DNA of 33,831 nt from Phycisphaerae bacterium SM23_33 (lineage in GTDB: Bacteria > Planctomycetota > Phycisphaerae > SM23-33): positions 8,064-41,894 of the forward strand of contig LJUF01000015.1 of the NCBI GenBank assembly GCA_001303665.1, in the 5' to 3' direction. The notes under the pieces were generated by a model that was given only the letters and a program-made list of their open reading frames with translations, ran no database searches and was not told the DNA's origin. The position numbers were made by a program, and so were the translations under genes. This document shows positions 7,567 through 15,730 of the stretch, piece after piece. Within the stretch, counting starts at the first letter, position 1. The number at the start of each line of letters is the position of its first letter.

Positions 7567-8196
7567 TCATGTCGGCGGGGCCGAAGAGCCCTCCTCCGTG
7601 GGGGCCGCGCCGGAATCGCCGGTCGGCTCCTCAGCCGGTGCCGGCCGCTCGGCGGGGGCCGCTTTGGGCCTCTCCCGCTTGCTCTTGACCACCGGGACCA
7701 GCAGCATGGTCGCGGCCCGCCTGTCCATGTGAAGCCCTTCCTCGACCTTGGCGATGTCGGCCAGCGACGCGGCAGTGGCAGCAAGGATCTCCTGTCCCAG
7801 GTCGGTGTGGGCCATCTCCCGGCCGCGGAACCGCAGGGTGAAGCGCACGCGGTCGCCGCGCTGGAGAAACTCTCGGGCACGGCTGACCTTGATCTGAAGG
7901 TCATGCCGACTGATCTTGGGGGTGCGGATTCGGATCTCCTTCAGCTCCGTCGCGTGCCGGCGGGCCTTCGCCTTGCGCTCCTTTTTCTTCTGGGCGTACT
8001 TCCACTTGCCGTAGTCCATGATGCGACAGACGGGAGGCTTGGCCTGGGGGGCCACTTCGACCAGATCCAGCCCGGCGGCGCGGGCTTTCTCCAGCGCTTC
8101 ACGGGTGTCGAGGATGCCGACCTGGCTGCCGTCGGCGTCGATCAGACGGATCGGCGAGATGCGGACGCGTTCGTTACGGCGGAGTTCCTGTGCGAT
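7567..8196 (-). CDS. infC: Translation initiation factor IF-3, with AUC start codon
   Basis: IF3 binds the 30S subunit, checks the start codon and the initiator tRNA, and prevents early subunit joining. The longest frame with a usual start begins at a GTG (8055) inside the protein, losing the N-domain. Reading upstream in frame restores it: QELRRNERVRISPIRLID, GSQVGILDTREALEKARA, LDLVEVAPQAKPPVCRIMDYGKWKY. The frame is closed by TAA at 8218-8220, and between that stop and the conserved RRNERVR there is no ATG, GTG or TTG. The only sensible start is ATC at 8196-8194, with GAGG nine bases upstream, giving 209 residues. A rare start codon is how infC represses itself in E. coli (AUU), and AUC is known from Myxococcus. 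The C-terminus has an extra tail of about 35 residues rich in Pro, Ala and Glu. Confidence 0.93.
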   Translation of the reverse strand: MAQELRRNERVRISPIRLIDADGSQVGILDTREALEKARAAGLDLVEVAPQAKPPVCRIMDYGKWKYAQKKKERKAKARRHATELKEIRIRTPKISRHDLQIKVSRAREFLQRGDRVRFTLRFRGREMAHTDLGQEILAATAASLADIAKVEEGLHMDRRAATMLLVPVVKSKRERPKAAPAERPAPAEEPTGDSGAAPTEEGSSAPPT

Positions 8197-8279
8197 GGCT
8201 CTTACCCTCGAATTTCCTTACAAACCGGCGGCCCCGGCCCACCGCGGGCCGGTCCGCGGCGGCAAGCATTATTTTACCA
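8197..8279 (-). promoter_or_regulatory. thrS-infC intergenic leader with GC-rich hairpin
   Basis: An 83-base gap. A perfect 7-bp stem with 5-base loop (CCGGCCC/GGGCCGG, 8234-8252) lies about 25 bases before the infC ribosome binding site. Upstream of it is an AT-rich stretch containing TAAAAT on the minus strand, which could be a -10 element, but no matching -35 is clear. Confidence 0.4.
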
Positions 8280-10274
8280 CTAGGTTTTGCAAAACGCCGC
8301 CCGGGCGCCTCGGGAATTTACCTCTTCCCGCAGCGCCTGCACGGCCTCAGCCAGCGGGAAAGAGCCCACCTCGCCGACACCGCGGCGGCGGACGGATACG
8401 CTCCGCGCCCCGGCCTCGCGCGCCCCGACAATAAGCAGGTAAGGCACCTTCTGGAGGGTCCAGCGGCGGATCTTGGCCGCAATCTTGTCCGGTGTGTCGT
8501 CGTTTTCGACGCGCAGGCCGGCCGATCCGGCCGACCCCGCGACCTCGGCGGCATAGTCGTTGAACTTCTCGCTGACCGGCAGCACCGCCAACTGCACCGG
8601 CGAAAGCCACAGGGGAAACGCCCCGCCGAAGTGCTCGATCAGGATGCCGATAAACCGCTCCAGCGAGCCGAACGGCGCCCGATGAATCATCACCGGGCGG
8701 TGCACGGCGTTATCGGCGCCGACGTATTCCAGGCCGAACCGCTCGGGGATGTTGTAGTCCACCTGGATCGTCCCAAGCTGCCACTCTCGCCCGAGGCAGT
8801 CCTTGACGATGAAGTCGATCTTGGGGCCGTAGAAAGCGGCCTCATCCGGCTCCTCGGTGAAGTTCATTCCCAGCGCCGACACCACGGAACGGATGTTGGC
8901 CTCGGCCAGGTCCCAGTTCCTGGGCTCGCCGACGTACTTGGAGGAGTCCGGGCCGCGCAGCCCGATCCGCACGCGGTAGTCCCTCAGCTCCAGCGTCCCC
9001 AGCACCAACTCGACCAGCCCGACGCAGGACTCGAGTTCCGACTCAAGCTGCTGGGGCGTGCAGAAGATGTGGGCGTCGTCGCAGCAGTACCCGCGGACCC
9101 GGGTCAGGCCGGTCAGCTCGCCGGATTGCTCAAAGCGATAGACGGTGCCGAATTCCGCCAGCCGCAGCGGCAGCTCGCGGTAGCTGCGCTGGGTGGACTT
9201 GTATATCTGCACGTGGTGCGGGCAGTTCATGGGCTTCAGCAGGTAGCCCTGCTCCTGCCCCTCCGCCGAGGTGCCCGTCAGGATCGGCGGGAACTGCGAT
9301 TCCTTGTAGTAAGGGTAGTGGCCGCTGGTGCGGTACAGGCCCAGCTTGCCGATGTGCGGGGTCACCACCATCTGGTAGCCGCGCTTGACCAGCTCTCCGC
9401 GCAGCCAGGATTCCAGTTCGTGGCGGACGATCGCGCCTCGCGGCAGCCACAAAGGCAGCCCCGGCCCGACCTCGTCGGACAGCAGAAACAGCCCCAGCTG
9501 CCTGCCCAGGACGCGGTGATCGCGCTTCCGGGCCTCCTCGATCCGCTGGAGGTGCTCGTCCAGCTGCTTCTTGTCGAAAAAGGCCACGCCGTACACCCGC
9601 GTGAGCATCTGCCGGGCTTCGTCGCCGCGCCAGTAGGCCCCGGCCACGGACAGCAGCTTGAACACCTTGACCTTACCGGTGGACGGCAGGTGCGGGCCCC
9701 GGCACAGGTCCAGGAAGTCGCCCTGCTCGTACAGGCTCACGGTGGAGAGGCCCTCCTGCCGGGCCCGGTCGTCGATCATCTCCACCTTGTACTGCTGGCC
9801 CAGCTCGGCAAAACGCTTCCTGGCCTGCTCAACGGGCAGTTCCGTGCGGCGGATGGGAATATCCTCGGCGACGATCTTCCGCATTTCCTGCTCGACCTTC
9901 TCCAAGTCTTCCGCCCCCAAGGGCTTGGGAAGATCGAAATCGTAGTAGAAGCCGTACTGGAAATCGTCGGTCAGCGGGGGGCCGATGGTGTACTGAACTT
10001 CCCGGCCGTACAGTCGGCGCATCGCCTGCGCCAGCACGTGGGCCACGGTGTGGCGCAGCACCTGCAGGGACTGCTCGTCGCGGTCGGTAAGGATCCTCAG
10101 CCGGTGGGAGCCCTGGGTCAATTCCGCGGTCAGGTCGGTGGGCTGACCGTCCACCTCGGCGGCCAAGGCGGCCTGGGCCAGGCGCGGAGAGATGTCGGCC
10201 GCCACGCAAGCGGGTGTGACGGCCTTGTGGTATTTGAGGCTGCTTCCGTCGGGCAGCTCGATCAAGACGGTCAT
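8280..10274 (-). CDS. thrS: Threonine--tRNA ligase
   Basis: Class II synthetase that charges tRNA-Thr and edits serine mischarged to it. Length (664 residues) is normal. Domains in order: TGS (about 1-62), editing/SAD domain with HTVAHVLAQAM and CRGPHLP (about 70-240), catalytic core (about 270-530), and anticodon-binding domain (about 540-650, VQLAVLPVSEKFNDYA). The zinc-binding residues are visible in MNCPHH, DDAHIFC and VMIHRA. Motif 2 reads GLTRVRGYCCDDAHIFC, where most ThrRS have GFTQDDAHIFC; the Gln-to-Cys change sits near the threonine pocket and is worth noting. The start ATG at 10274 has GGGAG ten bases upstream. It is the first gene of the translation cluster; its leader carries a large inverted repeat closing on a T-tract. 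Confidence 0.97.
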   Translation of the reverse strand: MTVLIELPDGSSLKYHKAVTPACVAADISPRLAQAALAAEVDGQPTDLTAELTQGSHRLRILTDRDEQSLQVLRHTVAHVLAQAMRRLYGREVQYTIGPPLTDDFQYGFYYDFDLPKPLGAEDLEKVEQEMRKIVAEDIPIRRTELPVEQARKRFAELGQQYKVEMIDDRARQEGLSTVSLYEQGDFLDLCRGPHLPSTGKVKVFKLLSVAGAYWRGDEARQMLTRVYGVAFFDKKQLDEHLQRIEEARKRDHRVLGRQLGLFLLSDEVGPGLPLWLPRGAIVRHELESWLRGELVKRGYQMVVTPHIGKLGLYRTSGHYPYYKESQFPPILTGTSAEGQEQGYLLKPMNCPHHVQIYKSTQRSYRELPLRLAEFGTVYRFEQSGELTGLTRVRGYCCDDAHIFCTPQQLESELESCVGLVELVLGTLELRDYRVRIGLRGPDSSKYVGEPRNWDLAEANIRSVVSALGMNFTEEPDEAAFYGPKIDFIVKDCLGREWQLGTIQVDYNIPERFGLEYVGADNAVHRPVMIHRAPFGSLERFIGILIEHFGGAFPLWLSPVQLAVLPVSEKFNDYAAEVAGSAGSAGLRVENDDTPDKIAAKIRRWTLQKVPYLLIVGAREAGARSVSVRRRGVGEVGSFPLAEAVQALREEVNSRGARAAFCKT

Positions 10275-10334
10275 GATCTGGCGGCTCCCTGCCGCTCCGG
10301 GGCTCGCCTCGAGTTGCGCCTTGTCGCTGTCGGC

Positions 10335-10455
10335 AAAAAAGCCGGTACACGAAGGTCCGGAGGACCCACGGCAAGCGCGCGCCCCGGGCTGACCCGGAGG
10401 GCCCTTAGCACGTCGTGGTGATCCTCGTCGTCTTCGGCATAGTTCGTGTACCGGC
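10335..10455 (-). promoter_or_regulatory. Structured thrS leader: 13-bp long-range stem plus T6 tract
   Basis: A perfect 13-bp inverted repeat (arms 10341-10353 and 10443-10455) encloses 89 bases. On the minus strand the 3' arm runs straight into TTTTTT (10340-10335). Inside the loop are two further short hairpins, one with CCGGG/CCCGG arms and one with GGTCC/GGACC arms. The whole looks like a multibranched RNA domain whose closing stem doubles as a terminator stem. It lies about 60 bases upstream of the thrS start and about 110 bases downstream of the glgP stop, so it may be a glgP terminator, a thrS attenuator, or both. I see no T-box sequence and no run of threonine codons. Confidence 0.65.
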
Positions 10456-10563
10456 TGACCCGATAAAGGTCACTGCAAACCATAGGGTATCGCCCGGGGC
10501 TCGAAAGTCAAATGGAATTTGGCCCCGGCGAAGCGCCATTCCGGCGTCCGCCGGGTGGACCCA

Positions 10564-13119
10564 TCATGCCCAGCGGACGAGGCCCATCTCGCGGGGATCC
10601 GGCATGGCCTGATGGCGCGGCAGGACGCGGACGGTATAGCCGGCCAGGCCGCTCTTCCTGCAAGGCATGTCCGCGGCGTACCGCACGCGCCCTTCGGTGT
10701 CGGGGTCGCCCTGCGGCTCCATTTGCACGGCCTCGCCGGTGATCAACTGGCCGTCGGGGTCCAACTGCCCGTGGTACAGTTGCACCGACACGTCGCCGGG
10801 CGAGACCTTGCCCAGCATCACCGTGGCCTCGACCCGCACCGGCCGGCCGACGCGGGAAACGCCGTCCATGTCGTCGTGAACGAACTCGATCCGCACCTGA
10901 TTGAACTGCTCGAGGAACCACCGCTTCCATTCGGCCAGGGCCTGGGCCCCGCCCATCTCATCGGCGGTCAGCTTGCGCCAGCGCTCGGAGGCCGGCAGGT
11001 AGGACTTCTCGCAGTACTCCCGGACCATTCGGTTGGTGTTGAAGCACGGGGCGAGCTTCCGCATGGCGGCCTTCATCCGCCCGATCCACTGCCGCGGCAG
11101 GCCGTCCGGGCCCCGGTTGTAGAACATCGGAACGACTTCCCTCTCCAGGAGATGGTACAGCGCCTGGCTTTCCACGGCGTTCTGGTAGTCCAGGTCCTCG
11201 TAGGTCTCGCCGGAGCCGATGGCCCAGCCCACCTCGGGGCTGTAGCCCTCGTCCCACCACCCGTCCAGGATGGAGACGTTCAGCCCGCCGTTGGCGGCGA
11301 CTTTCATGCCGCTGGTGCCGGAGGCCTCCATCGGCCGCAGCGGCGTATTCAGCCAGACGTCCGCGCCCTGAACCATGTAGCGGGTCAGGTTGATGTCGTA
11401 ATCTTCGAGGAAGACGATGTTTCTGCGGAACTCCGGACGGCGGGCGATGTGCACGATCTGACGGATGAGTTCCTTGCCGGGGTTGTCCCGCGGGTGGGCC
11501 TTTCCGGCAAAGAGGATCTGCACGGGCATCTTGGGGTCGTTCAGCAGCCGACCCAGCCGCTCGATGTCCTGCAGGATCAGGTTGGCCCGCTTGTACGTGG
11601 CGAACCTGCGCGAGAAGCCGATGGTGAGGGCTTCGGCGTCGAGGACCTCCTCGGCGGCGGCCAGCTCCGCCTGGCCGGCGCCCCTGCGGGTCAACTGCTC
11701 CCTGAGCCGCCGCCGGGCAAACGCCACCAGCCGCTCACGACGCCGCTCGTGCGTCCGCCACAGCTCGGTATCGGGGATCTGGTCGACCGCGTCCCAGACG
11801 TGGACGTCGGCGGGCTGTTCCTGCCAGTCCGGGCCAAGATACCGGTCGTACAGCCCCGCCAGGTCGTAGCTGATCCAGCTGCCGGTGTGGATGCCGTTGG
11901 TGATGTGGTCGATGGGGATTTCGTGGTCCGGCAAAGAGGGCCAGACGCCCGACCACAGCCTCCGGCTGACCTGCCCGTGCAGCCTGCTGACGCCGTTGCG
12001 GCAACTGCTCAGCCGCAGGGCCATCACCGTCAGGGACATCGGCTCCTCGGCGTTGTTGGGGTCCTGGCGACCCAGGCCGAGGAACTCGTTCCGCGACAGC
12101 CCGAGTTTTTCCCAGAAATCCTTGAAGTACTTCTCAATCAGCCAGGCCTCGAAGGCGTCGTTGCCGGCCGGGACCGGCGTGTGGGGCGTGAACACATTCG
12201 AGGCGATGACCGCCTCGCGGGCGGCCTGGAACGAAACTCCCCGCTCGGCCATGAGCACGCGGATCCGCTCCAGGCTCAGAAAGGCCGAGTGGCCCTCGTT
12301 CATGTGAAAGACTTCCGGCTGAATGCCCAGCGCGGCCAGCGCCCGCACGCCGCCGATGCCGAGGATAATCTCCTGGCGGATCCGCATCTCCTGGTCGCCG
12401 CCGTAAAGCTGGCCGGTAATCTGCCGGTCCTCGGGGGAGTTCTCCGGCACGTTGGTGTCCAGCAGATACAGGTTCACGCGGCCGACGTGGACCACCCAAA
12501 TGCGAACCTTGACCGGCCGGCCGGGGAATGCCACCTCCGCCGTCAGCGGCTGGCCGTCCCGGGTGACCGGCTCGACCGGCATGTTGTAAAAGTCATTGCG
12601 AGGGAACAGTTCGAGCTGCCAGCCATCGGCGTTGAGCCTTTGCCCGAAATACCCTTGCTGATACAGCAGCCCGATCCCCGCCAGGGGCACGCCCAGGTCG
12701 GAGGCGCTCTTGAGATGATCGCCGGCCAGCACGCCCAGCCCGCCGGAGTACATGGGGATACACTCGGTCAGGCCGAATTCGGCGCAGAAGTAACCGATTC
12801 TCGGCTTGTCCGCCTCGCCGTAGTTCTGGTTCCACCACGACCCCCTGGCCAGGTAGTCCTGCTGCTCGCCCAGGGCCCGGCGGAACTGGGTGAGAAAACC
12901 GGAATCCCTGCTGACCGCCTCCAGCCGTTCCTGGTCGATCTGGCCGAGCATGGCCACGGGGTTGTGACCCGTCTGGTCCCAGCCCTTAGGGTCCAGGCGG
13001 CGGAACACCTCGCGGATCTCGCCCCGCCAGGACCATCGAAGGTTGTAGGCCAACTCGACCAGACCGGTCAGGTTCTCGGGCAAGGCCGGCTCGACTCTGA
13101 ACGAGCGAAGCGGTCTCAT
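10564..13119 (-). CDS. glgP: Alpha-glucan (glycogen/maltodextrin) phosphorylase, GT35
   Basis: Pyridoxal-phosphate enzyme that releases glucose 1-phosphate from alpha-1,4-glucans. The 851 residues match the short alpha-glucan phosphorylase subfamily: an N-terminal DUF3417-type domain (ENLTGLVELAYNLRWSW), then IGYFCAEFGLTECIPMYSGGLGVLAGDHLK, VFHMNEGHSAFL, SRRFATYKRANLIL, and the PLP-lysine region PMEASGTSGMKVAANGG, followed by NVSILDGWWDEGY. The last 150 or so residues form an extra C-terminal beta domain (RIEFVHDDMDGVSRVGRPVRVEA) seen in this subfamily. All catalytic landmarks are intact. The ATG at 13119 has AGGG seven bases upstream. The gene appears monocistronic, 290 bases before thrS. 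It would let the cell mobilise stored glycogen in the cytoplasm. Confidence 0.95.
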   Translation of the reverse strand: MRPLRSFRVEPALPENLTGLVELAYNLRWSWRGEIREVFRRLDPKGWDQTGHNPVAMLGQIDQERLEAVSRDSGFLTQFRRALGEQQDYLARGSWWNQNYGEADKPRIGYFCAEFGLTECIPMYSGGLGVLAGDHLKSASDLGVPLAGIGLLYQQGYFGQRLNADGWQLELFPRNDFYNMPVEPVTRDGQPLTAEVAFPGRPVKVRIWVVHVGRVNLYLLDTNVPENSPEDRQITGQLYGGDQEMRIRQEIILGIGGVRALAALGIQPEVFHMNEGHSAFLSLERIRVLMAERGVSFQAAREAVIASNVFTPHTPVPAGNDAFEAWLIEKYFKDFWEKLGLSRNEFLGLGRQDPNNAEEPMSLTVMALRLSSCRNGVSRLHGQVSRRLWSGVWPSLPDHEIPIDHITNGIHTGSWISYDLAGLYDRYLGPDWQEQPADVHVWDAVDQIPDTELWRTHERRRERLVAFARRRLREQLTRRGAGQAELAAAEEVLDAEALTIGFSRRFATYKRANLILQDIERLGRLLNDPKMPVQILFAGKAHPRDNPGKELIRQIVHIARRPEFRRNIVFLEDYDINLTRYMVQGADVWLNTPLRPMEASGTSGMKVAANGGLNVSILDGWWDEGYSPEVGWAIGSGETYEDLDYQNAVESQALYHLLEREVVPMFYNRGPDGLPRQWIGRMKAAMRKLAPCFNTNRMVREYCEKSYLPASERWRKLTADEMGGAQALAEWKRWFLEQFNQVRIEFVHDDMDGVSRVGRPVRVEATVMLGKVSPGDVSVQLYHGQLDPDGQLITGEAVQMEPQGDPDTEGRVRYAADMPCRKSGLAGYTVRVLPRHQAMPDPREMGLVRWA

Positions 13120-13272
13120 ACGCCATCCCTATCCTCATCCGGGCAGGCGGGGGCGCGCAGAACCCCTGCGTGCCCTGCACAGCCTTAATCGGCCATTCCG
13201 GTCGGAAAGATTACAGGCATTGCGGTACTCGCCCGCCGCTGCGAAGCAACTGGGCCCGCCCCCCGGTCCCGC

Positions 13273-13300
13273 TTGCCCTCAGGACACGCCATGCTAGAAT
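13273..13300 (+). promoter_or_regulatory. Candidate promoter of the lipoprotein gene
   Basis: TTGCCC (13273-13278) and TAGAAT (13295-13300) with a 16-base spacer, 39 bases upstream of the lipoprotein start, in the region divergent from glgP. The -10 is the same TAGAAT seen at 15676 and 28363. Confidence 0.5.
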
Positions 13301-13339
13301 AATACGCCGTCGAGGTCGAAGCCGATACCAAAAGCCGAA

Positions 13340-14002
13340 ATGTTACCTGCACGTCAGAAAGCTCGCGCGTTGTGCCCCATCAGCTTTCTCGCCGCCTTGG
13401 CGGCCGCGGGCGGGCTCGGCTCCTGCAAAAGCGGCGTACCTCGCCCCCAACAGCCGACCACCACCGCGGCCAGCCTGCCCGCCGCCTCACCGGTGAAAGC
13501 AGACGCCCTGGAGAAGCTGGACGAGCTTATGCAACAAGGGCTTATGGAAATCCGGCAGCGCCGGCATGGGCCGCTGCTGCGGATCGCCCAGGCCATCGAG
13601 CAGCTGGCCTTTCAAGACCCAGACACCGCACAGCGACGGGATGCCCTGGCCGAGACGTTCCGCGGCGAGGCCGCAATCATAAAAGACGCGCTGCACCGCT
13701 TTCTATTTGTCGAGTTGCGGCCCCTTCCGGATGCGGAAAGAAAGGAATGGCTGGCCGCAGGCGACCGCGGCGAGGAGGATGCCCTCAGCCGTTCGGCCTG
13801 TGCCCTGGCCGAGCATTTCTTCCAGGCCGGCCAGGCCCACCTGCGGGCGACGCCGGCCCTGCGATCCGGCAGCGCCGACCCGGCCACCCAACTGCCGGTC
13901 CGCTACGCCGGGCCGACCGACTCGCCCTGGAAGCGCCAGTTCGATGAGGCATTCAATGCCCGCATGCGTGCCCTGGCCCTGGCCGGCCGGTCGCACCAGT
14001 AG
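13340..14002 (+). CDS. Putative lipoprotein of unknown function
   Basis: A 220-residue protein I do not recognise. The N-terminus has basic residues, a hydrophobic run (ISFLAALAAAGG) and a lipobox LGSC with C29, so it should be lipid-anchored after signal peptidase II cleavage. A Pro/Thr/Ala-rich linker follows (about 35-55), then a mostly helical domain (about 55-170) with many charged residues (KLDELMQQGLMEIRQRRHG). No known catalytic motif is visible. The start ATG has no good ribosome binding site; a promoter-like pair lies 39 bases upstream. It is divergent from glgP and followed 260 bases later by the TrpB2 gene on the same strand; nothing links the functions. Confidence 0.65.
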   Translation: MLPARQKARALCPISFLAALAAAGGLGSCKSGVPRPQQPTTTAASLPAASPVKADALEKLDELMQQGLMEIRQRRHGPLLRIAQAIEQLAFQDPDTAQRRDALAETFRGEAAIIKDALHRFLFVELRPLPDAERKEWLAAGDRGEEDALSRSACALAEHFFQAGQAHLRATPALRSGSADPATQLPVRYAGPTDSPWKRQFDEAFNARMRALALAGRSHQ

Positions 14003-14263
14003 GCAGAGGCGCGGAGGCATGGCAGGGGAGCCAATCCGTCGCGGCCTGTCGCGCAGCCGACAAACACGTCGGATGGAAAGCCATTTGGATCAATCCCTGC
14101 CGGGGCCGTGACGCAATCAAACTGTAGCAAGGAACTGCCGATAAAGTAGTTGGCTCGGATTTCCCTTGCGGTATGGCCCGAGAACGGGTACTAATCCGGC
14201 CCGGCCGTGGCCGACATCGAGTAATAGGTCCATGAGGACGCAGAACCTGATCTGGAGAGCGAC

Positions 14264-15655
14264 ATGAGTGATACCAAGATTTTCCTGCAAGAAAAGGACA
14301 TTCCGCGGCAGTGGTACAACCTGGCCGCCGACCTGCCCACACCGCTGCTTCCCCCGCTGGGTCCGGGCGGGAAGCCGGTCACGCCCGACATGCTGGCGCC
14401 GGTTTTCCCGATGAACCTGATCGAGCTGGAAGTCAGCACGGAGCGGTGGATCGACATCCCCGAGGAGATCCTGCAACTGCTGTATCTGTGGCGCCCGACC
14501 CCGCTGTACAGGGCCCACCGGCTGGAGGAGTTCCTGGGGACGCCGGCCCGGATTTACTACAAGAACGAGGGCGTCTCCCCGCCGGGCAGCCACAAGCCCA
14601 ATACCGCCATCCCCCAGGCCTGGTACAACAAGCAGTTCGGCATCCAGCGGATGACCACCGAGACCGGGGCGGGCCAGTGGGGCAGCGCCCTGGCCTTCGC
14701 CTGTGGCCTGCTGGGCCTGGAATGCAAGGTGTTCATGGTCCGCATCAGCTACGACCAGAAGCCCTACCGGCGGCTCATGATGGAGACCTGGGGCGCCACG
14801 TGCACTCCCAGCCCGTCGGAAGAGACCCAGGCCGGCAAGCAGATCCTGGCCAAGAACCCCGACACGCCCGGGTCGCTGGGGATCGCCATCAGCGAGGCCA
14901 TCGAGGCGGCCGTGACCGACCAGAGCGGCAAGACCCGCTACAGCCTCGGCAGCGTCCTCAACCACGTGCTGCTGCACCAAAGCATCATCGGCCTGGAGGC
15001 CAAGAAGCAGTTGAAGAAGGCCGGCGAAAAGAAGGTGGACGTGGTCATCGGCTGCGCCGGCGGCGGGTCGAACTTCGCGGGGACGGCGTTTCCGTTCGTG
15101 GCCGACAAGATCGCCGGGGCCAAGATCGACATCATCCCGGTGGAGCCGACCTCCTGCCCCACCATGACGCGGGCGCCGTTCGCCTACGACCACGGCGACA
15201 CCGCCGAGATGACCCCGCTGCTGCCCATGCACACGCTGGGGCACAGCTTCGTTCCGCCGCCGATCCACGCCGGCGGGCTGCGGTATCACGGCATGGCCCC
15301 GCTGGTCAGCCAGGCCATCGTCGAGGGCCTGCTGGCGCCGCGGGCGTACGGCCAGTTGACCTGCTACGAAGCCGCCATCACCTGGGCCAAAACCGAAGGG
15401 TTCATCTCCGCCCCCGAGACCTCCCATGCCATCGCCGCCGTCATCGACGAGGCGAAAAAGGCCAAGCAAGAGGGCAAGGAGAAGGTGATCCTGTTCAACT
15501 GGTCCGGGCACGGGCTGATGGACCTGACCGGCTACGAGAGTTACCTGCGCGGCAAGCTGGTCGACTACCCGCTTCCGGAAAAGGAAATGGCCAACAGCCT
15601 GACGGCCATCAAGGGCCTGCCCAAGGCGGAAGCCCGCAAGAGCGGAAAGTGGTGA
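14264..15655 (+). CDS. TrpB-like pyridoxal-phosphate enzyme (TrpB2 type)
   Basis: Tryptophan synthase beta chain homologue of the TrpB2 group, which can join indole and serine to make tryptophan independently of TrpA. The 463 residues carry the TrpB2 signature: RPTPLYRAHRLEEFL, then EGVSPPGSHKPNTA with K111 as the PLP lysine, RMTTETGAGQWGSALAFA, KPYRRLMMETWGA, and the phosphate-binding GCAGGGSNFAGTAFPF. The N-terminal 75 residues (DIPRQWYNLAADLP) are also typical of TrpB2. The ATG at 14264 has GGAGAG just upstream. No trpA or other trp gene is nearby, which agrees with a salvage or stand-alone role. The 260 bases upstream hold short inverted repeats but no riboswitch or T-box that I recognise. 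A 12-bp hairpin follows the gene. Confidence 0.93.
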   Translation: MSDTKIFLQEKDIPRQWYNLAADLPTPLLPPLGPGGKPVTPDMLAPVFPMNLIELEVSTERWIDIPEEILQLLYLWRPTPLYRAHRLEEFLGTPARIYYKNEGVSPPGSHKPNTAIPQAWYNKQFGIQRMTTETGAGQWGSALAFACGLLGLECKVFMVRISYDQKPYRRLMMETWGATCTPSPSEETQAGKQILAKNPDTPGSLGIAISEAIEAAVTDQSGKTRYSLGSVLNHVLLHQSIIGLEAKKQLKKAGEKKVDVVIGCAGGGSNFAGTAFPFVADKIAGAKIDIIPVEPTSCPTMTRAPFAYDHGDTAEMTPLLPMHTLGHSFVPPPIHAGGLRYHGMAPLVSQAIVEGLLAPRAYGQLTCYEAAITWAKTEGFISAPETSHAIAAVIDEAKKAKQEGKEKVILFNWSGHGLMDLTGYESYLRGKLVDYPLPEKEMANSLTAIKGLPKAEARKSGKW

Positions 15656-15681
15656 CCCCGCCCGCTTCGCTGTGGTAGAAT
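15652..15681 (+). promoter_or_regulatory. Candidate promoter of the four-cysteine protein gene
   Basis: GTGACC (15652-15657) and TAGAAT (15676-15681) with an 18-base spacer, overlapping the TrpB2 stop codon. The -10 is good, the -35 poor. Confidence 0.35.
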
Positions 15682-15683
15682 AC

Positions 15684-15711
15684 AGGCGTCCTTCCGTGGG
15701 GAAGGACGCCT
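15684..15711 (+). terminator. Perfect 12-bp hairpin between the TrpB2 gene and the small cysteine protein
   Basis: Arms at 15684-15695 and 15700-15711 pair perfectly around a 4-base loop (GTGG). It lies 28 bases after the TrpB2 stop. There is no proper T-tract (GATTCTTC follows), so it is either an imperfect terminator or a 5' structure of the downstream gene, whose candidate -10 ends 3 bases before the stem. Confidence 0.5.
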
Positions 15712-15730
15712 GATTCTTCGGGCCGAATCC

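Noticed and set aside
8190..10421. A 743-codon plus-strand open frame opposite thrS
   Set aside because: The minus-strand thrS is unmistakable; the opposite frame has low-information composition typical of an antisense shadow.
10271..10483. A 70-codon frame in the thrS leader as a possible attenuator peptide
   Set aside because: It has no cluster of threonine codons and no clear ribosome binding site; the RNA structure explains the conserved-looking repeats better.
10456..10563. T-box riboswitch upstream of thrS
   Set aside because: I could not find the T-box sequence (GGTGG-containing antiterminator core) or a clear specifier loop between glgP and thrS.
10519..13188. An 889-codon plus-strand open frame opposite glgP
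   Set aside because: The minus-strand phosphorylase contains all family motifs; this frame is its antisense shadow.
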